From: Oncomelania hupensis
Taxonomy: Eukaryota > Mollusca > Gastropoda > Littorinimorpha > Pomatiopsidae
Assembly (NCBI GenBank): GCA_036898135.1
Contig: CM072519.1
Location: forward strand, 67,484,340 to 67,548,339
Length of the DNA stretch: 64,000 nt
Direction: 5' to 3'
Shown: piece by piece, positions 30,574 to 40,865 of the stretch
How the letters are laid out: every line of letters starts with the position of its first letter
How positions within the stretch are numbered: the first letter of the stretch is position 1
Position numbers and translations under genes: made by a program
Notes under the pieces: model-generated
What the model was told of the DNA's origin: nothing
Databases searched by the model: none
Seen by the model: the letters and a program-made list of their open reading frames with translations, nothing else

Positions 30574-31302
30574 TCCCGCAGAGAATGATGCTGCTATCCC
30601 GCAGAGAATGATTTTGTTATCCGCAGAGAATGATTTGGTTATCCCGCAGAGAATGATTTTGTTATCCCACAGAGAATGATTTTGTTATCCCGCAGAGAAT
30701 GATTTTGTTATCCCACAGAGAATGATTTTGTTATTCCGCAGAGAGAATGATTTTGTTATCCCGCAGAGAATGATTTTGTTATCCCGCAGAGAATGATTTT
30801 GTTATCCCGCAGAGAATTATTTTGTTATCCCGCAGAGAATGATTTTGTTATCCCGCAGAGAATGAATGATTTTGTTATCCCGCAGAGAATGATTTTGTTA
30901 TCCCGCAGAGAATGATTTTGTTATTCCTCAGAGAGAATGATTTTGTTATCCCGCAGAGAATGATTTTGTTATCCCGCAGAGAATGATTTTGTTATCCCGC
31001 AGAGAATGAATGATTTTGTTATCCCGCAGAGAATGATTTTGTTATCCCGCAGAGAATGATTTTGTTATTCCGCAGAGAGAATGATTTTGTTATCCCGCAG
31101 AGAATGATTTTGTTATCCCGCAGAGAATAATTTTGTTATCCCGCAGAGAGAATGATTTTGTTATCCCGCAGAGAATGATTTTGTTATCCCGCAGAGAATA
31201 ATTTTGTTATCCCGCAGAGAATGATTCTGTTATTCCGCAGAGAGAATGATTTTGTTATCCCGCAGATAATAATTTTGTTATCCTGCAGAGAATGATTTTG
31301 TT
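30574..31302. repeat. 23 bp minisatellite, about 30 units
   Basis: Unit CGCAGAGAATGATTTTGTTATCC, repeated head to tail over about 730 bp. Variants include GAGAGAATG (+2), GAATGAATG (+4), CACAGAG and TTATTCC. Variant units recur in a pattern at roughly 160-170 bp intervals (for example TTATTCCGCAGAGAGAATG near 30,730, 30,925, 31,065 and 31,230), suggesting higher-order duplication. Confidence 0.95.
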
Positions 31303-31393
31303 TTGACTGAGGTACGAGACTTTTTCAGATCACCGAGTGTTTTCTTGGGGATCTCCGGCTTCCTTCCCTTTCTTCAGCACCGGTATTGGACGC

Positions 31394-31431
31394 AGTCATG
31401 GAATATCCTGTCTTATCCTATCCTATCCTAT
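31394..31431 (-). repeat. RTE tail-only fragment (TATCC repeats)
   Basis: ATCCTGTCTTATCCTATCCTATCC is the simple-repeat tail of the RTE family without coding sequence. Confidence 0.5.
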
Positions 31432-31435
31432 CCGA

Positions 31436-31560
31436 ATAATTCCAAGATAAAAATTCGATTTCGATCTGTCTTGTAATAACGATCTTCGTGCCTTTACACC
31501 ACATGTTTGAGTTATGAATGAGCAGGTATGAGTGTGTGTAGCACGTTATTACCCATTTAG
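31436..31560 (+). repeat. SINE body fragment (GGTGTAAAGG family)
   Basis: AAAAATTCGATTTCGATCTG, then CTTCGTGCCTTTACACCACA and TGTTTGAGTTATGAATGAG, match in complement the SINE-like sequences at 57,960-58,080 and 59,850-60,020. Confidence 0.5.
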
Positions 31561-33225
31561 GAAAAACGTGAATGTAGAATCTATGATGATGATATATAAT
31601 GTTTTCCTTAGGCCCTGTCGGCATTTGAATTACTGCCTGTACAAGCCGCAATGTCTTCGCCTGACATTCATTGGAGTACACCCCTGAGCTAACTGCTCTC
31701 CCTGTACACACTAACTCTTCTACTTAGAAGATTTGAATGTAATCGTTTGGCAGAGAGATAAAAATATAGTTTTTCTAAAACCTATACTAAGGAACAGAGT
31801 GCAGGATAGATATTGTACTAGTGCGGTGCGCACACATGTTTGTAGGTTTTTAGTTTAAAAATAAAGAATAAGAAAAATTAGTATTTCAGTATTGTTAATC
31901 TGAAAACAATACTTTTAGTACATGATCCAGGCCTGAATAGCACGCAATATTTGATGGCTGTATCCTCAACATGTAAGAAACTGTGGTGTACAAACTGATG
32001 AAAACGAGGCGTTTTCGGAGGAAAACTGCAGCGAAAAATTGAGCTATTTCCTACCTTGCTGGTTGACCACTAGCTAGGTAAGGAAATCCTTCTTCCTCAG
32101 CTTCTTCCTAATCTAGGCTAGTCTACTGAGTTTCCTTTTCTTCTCGTCCTCGTTGGTTGGCTTCAGTGCCTGCCTTTGAGCTGTCACTATAGGCAGAGAA
32201 ATGTCCAACGGTGAGTCGCATATGTTGCAGAACGTCACCCTGCTTAGTACACACTTACATGTCCCTCTACAATAATCGGACTCGAGGGTAACGATTCTTG
32301 CCAATCACACCTCCTATTGCTGCTCATAAATGCAAACTTGCTACCCAGACCTTTCCTTTCAATTTCAAATCATTTTTGACGTCACTGTGGCAACACTTAC
32401 ATGACAACTGCGACATGATGTTGCGGTTGAGGGTGTCGACATCAATCATTCTGAAGCCTTCACATTCTTGATTGAAATCATCTTCAGTGCCTGCATCATA
32501 CTCAGACTCACTGTGCTGTCTTCACTACTGCTGATATCGTCAAAGGAACCAGGAGGCAGAGAGTACAAATTGAATCATTTCCTTTCACTTCGAGTTGGCG
32601 TGGCATCAGTTGAATATTTATCTTGGACTTTTGTGGATTTTTTCCTTCTGCTCTTCACTACTGCTACAGCCGCTACACTGTGAAATTCCTATCACTTCAT
32701 CACTGTCGATTCGCCCTTGCTTAGTATATCGGTTGCTTTAAATGTTCGTTCACGACGTTTTTCTCCTCTCCTCTATTTTATCCGAGAGCATTGTTTGACA
32801 ATCACTAAGTCGACACTTAAAAAAATATTAACTTTAAAATGGTTTCGAACTAGGCTCATGCTGCAGTTCCGGGCGCATCCATTTGCAAAAAGGGGGGTAA
32901 CTTGGAAGTCTATGTTTTGCTATGTATTTGCAGGGAATGGTTCATGTTTTCGTGTAATAATCCACAACTAAAATTGTGAGATGACGAGTGTCAAATCGTG
33001 TTTTTGTGTGCACGCCCACCTACTTTGAGTCCTAATACCACCTCTTCGGTGTTCAATTAACTTAAAATTAAAACTTCAAATGAAAATATAAGGATTTATC
33101 TATGCAAAGATGGTTCTCAAGAACTCGATTTTTTGCATAACTCTGGGTATTTCTGAATGTACAGGCCATGATCCACTCTAGTACCCTCTGATCCTTTACA
33201 GATAGAGATACACAAAACCGTAATA
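31561..33225. other. No supported gene or repeat family
   Basis: Unique-looking sequence with short frames only. A few stretches (32,113-32,304 minus; 32,468-32,683 plus) are open but show no domain or splice context that I can defend. Confidence 0.4.
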
Positions 33226-33800
33226 CATTTCATTAAAGGCATCTTATTTCTTCAGTCCCCATCTCCAGAGACGATACTGTATAGCGCTAAAAATGTAAAT
33301 ACCAATCCAATGTACATATCATAACACCTCCAACACCACCTCTCCCCTCTCCCCTATCCCATACAACCTGTCTGCGATCCGACATCTTTGTCCAAAGTAC
33401 AGATGGAGAAAATAATCGTTATCCCTTTCATCAAACCCATCTTTCTTATTGAATCTCGGGGACCAAACACTAGTCTACGAATACGTGATAGAAAACAAAC
33501 TGGAATGAAGGATAACATATGGTAAAATGTCTTGCCCCATCTGCATGGCCAAAAAGAAAAGAACAAAAAACCGTTTGATGAAGAACAGATCGACAATAAC
33601 ATATCATTGTCCATTTCATCAAAAGCATCCAATCCCCCTCTACCCCGCCCTCCCCCCCCTGCTCCTCCATCCTACGCCCAACCTCCAACAACACGAGCCT
33701 CAGGATCGAACATCCTAAGACGCAGCAATCCTTAAGAACAGACCGATAATAAAATATACATTTCATCAAAAGCATTTTCCCACCATGCACGCATCTCAGG
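33226..33800. repeat. Degenerate tandem repeat, 150-190 bp unit
   Basis: CATTTCATCAAAAGCAT-type cores recur at about 33,230, 33,425, 33,615 and 33,763, with similar flanks (AACATCCTAAG / ACAATAACATATC). Overlapping frames on both strands are probably not coding. Confidence 0.45.
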
Positions 33801-34008
33801 ACAAAACATCATTCTCTTCAGCGCGTAGCAGTCCTAAAACTCACTTGCGTACTGAACTGATATTGCTTCAATTGCTGCAATGTACGTGTTGGTATGTGAT
33901 ATTGTGTTCCTGTGTCCAAGAACAACATTTATTTATCATATTATGTATGTTTTTGTTGATTTTCCTGTAATTTGTGTTTTGCACCACAACGTAATTTCTC
34001 AGAGAGAT

Positions 34009-34300
34009 AATAGGGACTTTTTGCAAGTCAACGAAAATATTTTTCGTGGTGATTCCGTGGTTCATTTTTAGAACGATCGCATCTGCGCATTCGTGACGTT
34101 AGTTCCTGTTTACTTTTCCGGTCGAAATTAAAATCAAAACACTGAAAACCAACTGTAGGGACTTTTTGCAACTCAACGAAAATATTTTTCATGGTAATTT
34201 CCTGGTTTATTTTTTCGAACGTTCGCATCTGCGTCTGTGCGATGTTATTTCCTGTCGAAATCAAAATATTTTTTCGCCAGGGTCCATGATTTGACGAAAA
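34009..34300. repeat. Tandem duplication, ~147 bp unit
   Basis: TAGGGACTTTTTGCAA and TCAACGAAAATATTTTTC, then GGTTTATTTTT, CGCATCTGCG and TTTCCTGT, occur twice, at 34010 and 34157, with moderate divergence. Confidence 0.75.
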
Positions 34301-35021
34301 AAAATTGCAAGCTTTCGGTGTGCGTTTTTTGTTAACATAGGATGCTGTGAATATGTCTGGTACATGCACAATTTCGTCATGCATCATCGGGTGCATTTCT
34401 TAGTTGTATTTATGCGTTGAAGTCAAATCGAAAGTGAAATTTTCCGTGCACGCGGTGAAACGTTTGTTTCCTACACGATACAGTTCAGCCCCGAGTTGAC
34501 TAGAAGAAAAAGCACCACAACATGTTTCGATTGCTCCGCACGAACTATTTTTGCTTCTGGGCAACCTTTTGAGCGCTTTTTAAATGGTGCAGCACATGTT
34601 GACTGCACAACAGCCAATCAAAGTGAAGTTGGCTGAAAATGAAAGTTATCTTCAATGGCACTGACGACACAACAATACTATTAAATATAAATACTAATTC
34701 ATACAGATTGCACATAAACATAATTATTCCGTCAAATAGCAAGTTAATTTTACAAAATTGTAAATTACAAAACGTCCTCCCTTGCGATTTCACCATTGAA
34801 TACATCGCTATTCACTAATCGAAAGCCAACCACTTTTGGCCGCCATCTTTTTTTCTTCGCAAACAACCTTTCGAGACCGCTACAGAGCGTTTGCGCTCTC
34901 CGCAAACACAGGGTTGCGCAGACCTTTCGCCAAAATAGTTCCGTAGCGTTACGAGGCGCTCTGCTTAGGCAACCCGGGGCTGAACTATGACCATGATAAT
35001 CAGGTTCCTGTGGAAACGCGG
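34301..35021. other. No supported gene; YY1-like motif
   Basis: Mostly unique. GGCCGCCATCTTT (about 34,841-34,853) is the complement of an AAGATGGCGGCC promoter-type motif in a locally GC-rich stretch (34,800-34,990). This could mark a promoter, but no adjoining coding exon is evident. Confidence 0.25.
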
Positions 35022-35155
35022 GATAGAGCAGTCGGTAGAGCGGCGAGCTCGTTTTACAAAGGTTGAGGGCTCGATTCCCGGTGGCCTGGACATAAACACT
35101 GTATGTTAGCATTGGCAATCTTATTGTAGCTAATAATAATAATAATAATAATAAT
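35022..35155 (+). mobile_element. tRNA-derived SINE
   Basis: Box A-like TAGAGCAGTCGGTAGAGCGG and box B GGCTCGATTCC are in tRNA spacing. The sequence continues past the tRNA-like part without CCA and ends in (AAT)n at about 35,130-35,155. Confidence 0.6.
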
Positions 35156-35195
35156 AAACATTTTTACAGCGCCGGACAAAAAGAAAGAGTCGGTG

Positions 35196-35198
35196 ATA

Positions 35199-35267
<69 letters not shown>

Positions 35268-35410
35268 GTGACGATGGTGTAGAAGATGATGATGACGCCG
35301 ACGAAGGAGAACATAATGATGATGACTGATGATGATAATGACGACGACGACGATGATGATGATATGATGATGATGATGACGGCGATGACGACGACGAAGA
35401 AGAAGAACAA
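35196..35410. repeat. (GAT)n microsatellite
   Basis: Pure GAT for about 75 bp, then imperfect GAT/GAC to 35,410. The Asp/Met-, Ser- and Ile-rich frames here are artefacts. Confidence 0.95.
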
Positions 35411-35929
35411 GAACAATAATTCAACCAGATTAAACAAATCACTCATACTCATAGCAGTCCTTAACCATGTTTTCTATTCCTTGCTCGTCCCAATTCTTCC
35501 TACCCAAGAATCACAGCTTTTCTTGGCTAGGAGCATCCCTTCAGGAAATGGCGACCTTTGCCGAAGGGACGGGTCAGCTGGTGAATGGCACATTACACGT
35601 CCTTATGCATATCAGGCCGTTTGCCTAAGCAAATATAGCGCGCGGACCCAGCTAGCTCTAACGATATTACCACAATGGTGGAAAAAGGGTGGGTCAGTGG
35701 GGAGGGGAGGGGGATGAGTGTGGGGGAGGGAGAGAGGGAGTGGGAGAGAAGGCTTGGCAAATTTTTCAACCAACGCCCATTTTATCTCTTCCTGCATAAC
35801 ATATAAATGGTGAAGCCGTTGACTGTAGGAAGGTCTGAAGTTAGCTTTTAAGGAATCTGTTACAGCCCGTGATGGGTGTGTACGTTGAACTTTATGCTGA
35901 TAGTCATATTGATATTCTTCGTTTTAAAT

Positions 35930-36335
35930 GACATCTTGGTGCAACAGCGCAGTGGTTTTGGGAACGGGCCAGCAATGCTTCATCACTCTCATTCAAAGTG
36001 TTCCACTTCTGAACACTGTTTCTGTTACCAGTTTTAAACACTATATTACATGTCAGGAAGTGTTCAGATGCAAAGTGTTCATGTCTAGAATATTTTTGGA
36101 GACGTTTAGAAGTGTTGCAAAGCATTCCAATGTGAACACCAAAAAGGTTCTAAAAAGTGTCCACGGCACTGTTACCAATTTTTAACACTTGCAGGCGTTC
36201 AGAACACTTTTTTAGAACACTTTCCTACTGTTCTTAAACATATAATATTCAGTACTGAACTCGTGTGTTCTTCAGTACTGAACATATGTGTTCATGAACT
36301 GTAGCAAAGTTAGTGCTCCAGAAAAGTTCTCTGCA
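35930..36335. repeat. AT-rich MITE-like segment with GTGTTC motifs
   Basis: Many GTGTTC/GAACAC motifs in both orientations. CATCACTCTCATT near 35,980 is the complement of AATGAGAGTGATG near 43,950. The segment at 43,725-43,960 has the same composition and motifs, so the two may be one element family. I could not define the ends. Confidence 0.35.
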
Positions 36336-36464
36336 AAAATTGGAAAACAGTACCAAATTAATGTGCGACTGCATATAAATCTGAAAATCATGCAAGTTAC
36401 AACCACCTACATGAGAATGTCAACCATCTGTAAGAAGCACTCCCACATTTTGCATAAAAGACTA

Positions 36465-37078
36465 AAATTAATTAGTTAGTAATTCATTGCTTACAGGGTC
36501 CAGCGGACTTCAAAGAGCCGAATCAGGACCACAAAATCAAGACCACAACTTCGCTGAAAGAGGACTCGCCCCTGATCCGCATAAAAGATCTGCCGAAACA
36601 ACCCTAGTGGTAACACTGAAGGCACTCCACCAGCCGGTCACTTTACAATAAAGACATCCCACGCATGGCACGCTGAGGCTATACTCTAATTTTTCAAACC
36701 CCCGTTTACCCAAAAAAAATAGAATACAAACATTATTATAAAATATCAACAAAATACATACATATAAAATGCCTACATTGCCAAATAAAAACATCATAGG
36801 AAGCCCCAGTGACCACCTGGCAGAAAGCGTCCAATATTCCCAAGCTGATCCAACAGACCTCACATGCAAATGAGGAGTTTTGTCCCAGAAGAGTTTTCAA
36901 GAAAAATGGTAGGTGACTGGTCTAGCGAAGAAGAAGATAGTATAGTACTAGATTGATAGAACAGTAGGAATGAGAAAGAACAAAGGAGAAAGACAGCGAC
37001 AGTGGGAATTTAAAGCACTAAATTGCCAGAAAGTGGCGATACTATTTATACTGAAACCGCCGGCACCCCCACGGGGAC
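36465..37078 (-). mobile_element. Unclassified ~600 bp retroposon, copy 3
   Basis: Flanked by the exact 8 bp duplication AAAGACTA (36457-36464 and 37079-37086). On the minus strand it runs from the hairpin GTCCCCGTGGGGGTGCC through TTTCAGTATAAATAG to GTCCGCTGGACCC and an AATTAATT-type tail. The empty site is visible in the second unit of the local tandem duplication (near 37,505), which confirms insertion. Its small frame (36869-36537) parallels that of copy 1. Confidence 0.85.
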
Positions 37079-37693
37079 AAAGACTAGTATAAAAGATTAA
37101 CAATTACCAGAAAACGTTTTATTTATGTCCATATATAGTTTCTACAACACCAATTAAAATCATTAAGCGAATTATCAAGCAAAAATAAAATAATAATAAT
37201 AATGGTTCCCGGTCACCTCAGTGACCGTCTGTTAAGTTTTGTCACCAACATTAAAATATTTTCGCTAACGTATATATATAAAATAAATTAAAACAAAATA
37301 TGTACTGGTCTTTATGTTGCCGAAGCAGATGATGCTCAAATACTGTGACTCTTACACTATCAAGCTAAAACATGTCATAACAAAATTAGAAAATGGTACC
37401 AAATTAATGTGCAACTGCATATAAATCTGAACATCATGCAGGTTACAACCACCTACATGAGAATGTCAACCATCTATAACAAGCACTCTCATATTTTGCA
37501 TAAAAGACTATAAAAGATTATTAATTACCAGAAAACGTTTTTATTTATGTCCATATATAGGTTCAACAACAACACCAATTAAAATCATTAAGCGAACTAT
37601 CGAGCACAAAAATAATAATAATGGTTTCCGGTCACCTTAGTGACCGTCTGTTAAGTTTTGTCACCAACATTAAAATATTTTCGTTGACGTATG

Positions 37694-37801
<108 letters not shown>

Positions 37802-38185
37802 CAAATTAAATTAAACAAAATATGTACTGGTCTTTATGTTGCCAAAGCAGCTGATGAAAGTACTCAAATACTGCGACTCTGACACTCTCAAGCTAAAACA
37901 CTAGTCATGACAATCTCCCCCCCCCCCTTTAAAAAAAAAGACGTACTTATATTTTTTTTTACCGGTTACCTGAAACAATTTCTTTTCCCAAACAAACCAG
38001 TCTTTTTTGTTTTTCCACATCAAATGCATGTAACAGAATCAAAGTTTACAACTAAAATTCTGCAAAGAGGAACTGCCTTTATGAACTATGAATCACAAAA
38101 GATCTCACATCTACTCACACCATATATATACACACACTGCCATGCACCAATCTAATTCAAGAATTACACGTTCTTTCAACATCCT

Positions 38186-38522
38186 TCAACCCGAGCTCCA
38201 AAAGCCTTCAATCTTCCTTGCCAAGAATATTAGTGACTGCGGAAGCTTGCCTGCGAGAGGTTCTTCTCCAAACAGAAATTTCTGCAGAAGGCGCATGAGA
38301 CAAGAGTAAGGCCTAGGATAAGAATTGTTGAAGACATAATAGGTAGCAACAAGGACCAGGAAAGCTTCGTGGATGTCGTTTGATTGAACGAAGGTGTGCA
38401 CGGAATCCCCGCAAACGAAGATGCCGGTAATGACTCCATTTGTCGTGAATAAGCGAAGTCGGGGTGAATCGAGAGCCTTCGTCATCAATGAATGTTTTGG
38501 GGATGTCCCTATCAGCAACATC
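38186..38522 (-). CDS. Host-type gene, terminal coding exon
   Basis: The minus-strand exon starts after CCTATTTTTAG (acceptor) with the last base of a split codon. It reads MLLIGTSPKHSLMTKALDS .. VCGDSVHTFVQSNDIHEAFL .. VATYYVFNNSYPRPYSC .. LLQKFLFGEEPL and ends at a stop at 38186. A pattern like EAFLVLVATYYVFNNSYP followed by LLQKFL recurs, as I recall, near the C-terminus of uncharacterised C2H2-containing animal proteins; no function is known to me. Phase 2 from the exon at 38616-38701 completes the split codon. No frameshift is seen. Confidence 0.5.
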
Positions 38523-38615
38523 CTAAAAATAGGAAGGGCATCATAGTAAACATAGTATACATTCCTCATCCATACAAATATATCTTGGCTGTTAGCATAT
38601 TGATGGAAAGCTCAC

Positions 38616-38701
38616 TTGTACTTTCTGTAGCAAGAAGACGAAACTGTCACAAGGTTCAACATCAACTTCATGATGATTGTCCATTGTTGTAACTTTACTT
38701 T
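38616..38701 (-). CDS. Host-type gene, penultimate coding exon
   Basis: 86 bp between GGTTTTCTGAG (acceptor, minus strand) and GTGAGC (donor). Frame KVKLQQWTIIMKLMLNLV..CYRKYK is open in the phase set by its neighbours (0 in, 2 out). Without transcript data it could be an accidental fit. Confidence 0.35.
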
Positions 38702-39009
38702 CTCAGAAAACCTAGTACTTTTGGTGTAAAAGTAAATAAATAATTAAATAATAAAACTAGAAGGGCAAAGCCCAAAATGACTCACACACTCTTTTCAATT
38801 ATCAACAATAATAATTTTATAGATATATATTTAATTGCTCTACAACTTGACCTTGAGAAATTATGCTGACCTGTAAACTTGCTGTAAAGGGTAACATTTT
38901 TTAATATTAAAATTTGCAAAATGAAGTTTCCAAGTCACGTCCAAAATGACGGGTCTTATACAACCAGCTACGAGAACCCACCAACACCAAATACAATAAT
39001 GCGACTTGC

Positions 39010-39093
39010 CTTCATTTCTTCAATTATGCTGAGTCTTTTTACACGCATGTCATTTTCCAGGAAGCGGATAGCATTCACCAGAAAAGAGGCATC
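39010..39093 (-). CDS. Host-type gene, internal coding exon with GC donor
   Basis: 84 bp (28 codons, phase 0 to 0) from acceptor TATTGACAG to a GCAAGT donor. It reads DASFLVNAIRFLENDMRVKR and LSIIEEMK. AG|GCAAGT is the usual context of GC-AG introns. A possible further exon (frame HKVTNFLFKTLSDCKSK, about 39,512-39,592) lies between this and 40270. Confidence 0.4.
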
Positions 39094-39721
39094 CTGTCAA
39101 TATAATAAAAGAATAATTTAAATATATTTACCTAAGAATTGTCATGACATGCATGAACAAACAAAAATGGCAAAGCCAATAAGACTCGCATGCTTAGTGG
39201 GAAATGTTACTTTTTGCATTTTATTTTTCTTCTGTGAACTTGAATTTGAATTGAAGCAAGGTCAAATTATTATGCACATCCTTGTAGTTTATTTGGCCAT
39301 ACACTACATATCAATTTAAATGATGATAATGCTAATAGTGTCCATTCAACAACGGATACAGGATATATGAACTTAAGAGGACACAAGCTGATGCGCCTTC
39401 CGCGGCTGGTCGATATTTGATGCACCTTTTTCAAGGTGAGTGGCTTGAGTGTCTGCACAAATGATCTGCGTTTTCTAAACGATGCACACACACACCAGAT
39501 TTTGTGTATATGTTCTCTTCAATGTTAAATGCTTTGCTTTTGCAATCTGACAATGTTTTGAATAAGAAATTTGTTACTTTATGCTGAAGTTCAGCACTTC
39601 CTTGCATTTTAAAACAAAACAGAATTAAATTAAAACTGTTTAGTAATGGGACCGCAATGCTAAAACGTTCTTTCACAAATACTGTACAGGATTTGGAAGG
39701 AAAAATGACTCGTTTGTGATA

Positions 39722-40098
39722 ACATTTCTGCCACTACCCTTATTTTTTCCGGATGTGAATTCCCTACCCCCTGGTGTTTACGGCGACTGTGAATCCCCTT
39801 CCTTTAGTGGTTGGTTGGTTGGTTGTTTGTAGATTATAGTCACACGACACCATAGCATATAGGTAACTACTCGTCCGATTTATTCTGAAACCCGCGAGCC
39901 AGTTGATGGTAAGGGGAAAATAATATGGTCACACGATGGCAAATCCGGGATTCGAACCAGTGACCTTTCGGTTAATAGCAAGACGCTCTACCAACTGAGC
40001 TACCCGGCCTCTCCTTTAGTGGCTTCACAGCCGCCATAAATACCAGTTGGTTGGGGGATTCACAGCCGGGAAAAAAATAAGGGTAGTGGCAGAAATGT
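39722..40098. mobile_element. Foldback MITE (165 bp) interrupted by a SINE
   Basis: The left arm ACATTTCTGCCACTACCC, TTATTTTTTCCGG, GTGAATTCCC (39722-39799) is mirrored by the right arm ending GGGTAGTGGCAGAAATGT (40024-40098), giving arms of about 75 bp. Removing the SINE leaves a nearly complete hairpin of ~165 bp. I found no clear target duplication. It lies in an intron-like part of the minus-strand gene. Confidence 0.75.
39811..40011 (-). mobile_element. tRNA-derived SINE (~200 bp), copy A
   Basis: On the minus strand: GGCCGGGTAGCTCAGTTGG (box A), CTTGCTATTAACCGAAAGG, then GGTTCGAATCC (box B), a body with ATTATTTTCCCCTTACC and GAATAAATCGG, and a tail AACAACCAACCAACCA. TCCTTTAGTGG is duplicated exactly on both sides (39800-39810 and 40012-40022). 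The head most resembles tRNA-Asn around the anticodon arm, but this is approximate. It is related to 59627-59824. Confidence 0.85.
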
Positions 40099-40269
40099 AG
40101 GTTCCTATATGATCTGAGAAAAAGCATCCCACTTATACAGAGGCAGTAACTTTTGAGTAAGAAACAAAAGGTATACAGCATGGATTTCAACCACACACCA
40201 CATTGATAAAATATGTATTAATTACAGAGGTCAAAAACTCCTTTACTTTTCAATGTAAAGCAAGCTTAC

Positions 40270-40455
40270 CCTGAGAGCATCATCTGCATTAGTGTCCTTT
40301 CTCATCAGCTGCAACACAATCTTGAACAACTGTGTTAAGTTTCTGGAACACTTTTGTGCCACCTCCTCACCCACTTTCCTCTTGAAGGCATGGTAGATCT
40401 GAACAAATATTTTTACACGGTAATACACTTGATTTGCAAAAGACACAGCAGGTAT
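40270..40455 (-). CDS. Host-type gene, internal coding exon (62 codons)
   Basis: Acceptor AATTACTTACAG and donor GTAAGC bound exactly 186 bp, phase 0 to 0, with no stop. It reads IPAVSFANQVYYRVKIFVQI, then YHAFKRKVGEEVAQKCSRN and LTQLFKIVLQLMRKDTNADD, ALR. It is lysine/valine-rich and probably helical; I recognise no domain. Strong splice sites on both sides make this one of the better-supported exons. Confidence 0.55.
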
Positions 40456-40606
40456 CTGTAAGTAATTAAAGAGAAAAAATGGTAAGGCTAACTTATTAGC
40501 ATCCCATAAAATCTTGGGAAAAAAACAACAACTAAACACCCCAAAAATCAATATGAAAAAAGGATTTGTACATGTATAATGTACTGGCTCATCCTGCACG
40601 CCTGGG

Positions 40607-40850
40607 TGCCAGGAATAATAATTGTTCTTATATAGCGTATTTATCCCACCAGAGTAACTCAAGGCGCTGTTGGTACAATATAGGGGTCACCGATAAGAAA
40701 CATAGACATCAACTTTGCTTCCCGGTCATCATCTTGCTTGTACCACATGCCCAGCTCACTCACTTTCATCACATCGGAGGAGATAGCGTTAGTGGTGTAG
40801 ATTTCTTGCCTCCTCTGTCACTTTCATCTGGGTCTTCATTTTGTCCCAGT
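40607..40850 (-). repeat. SINE/LINE tail segment (TATATAGCG type)
   Basis: AATAATTGTTCTTATATAGCG..ACTCAAGGCGCTGTTGG is a minus-strand tail of the SINE group. The rest of the segment to 40850 is not recognised. Confidence 0.45.
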
Positions 40851-40865
40851 GTGTTAGGCTGCACT

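Noticed and set aside
30574..31302. CRISPR-like array of 23 bp repeats
   Set aside because: Units are directly adjacent without unique spacers, and the context is eukaryotic. It is a minisatellite.
33354..33790. Overlapping frames on both strands (92-106 aa)
   Set aside because: They lie in a degenerate tandem repeat and on both strands at once; no conserved motif.
35286..35717. 143 aa frame starting MMMTPTKEN
   Set aside because: The first half is a GAT microsatellite; the rest has no domain or splice context.
39935..40011. Functional tRNA gene (also considered at 9253, 35022, 58203 and 59632)
   Set aside because: Box A and box B are present, but the acceptor stems do not close, the sequence continues into SINE bodies, and 40 kb and 59.6 kb copies have target duplications around ~200 bp units.
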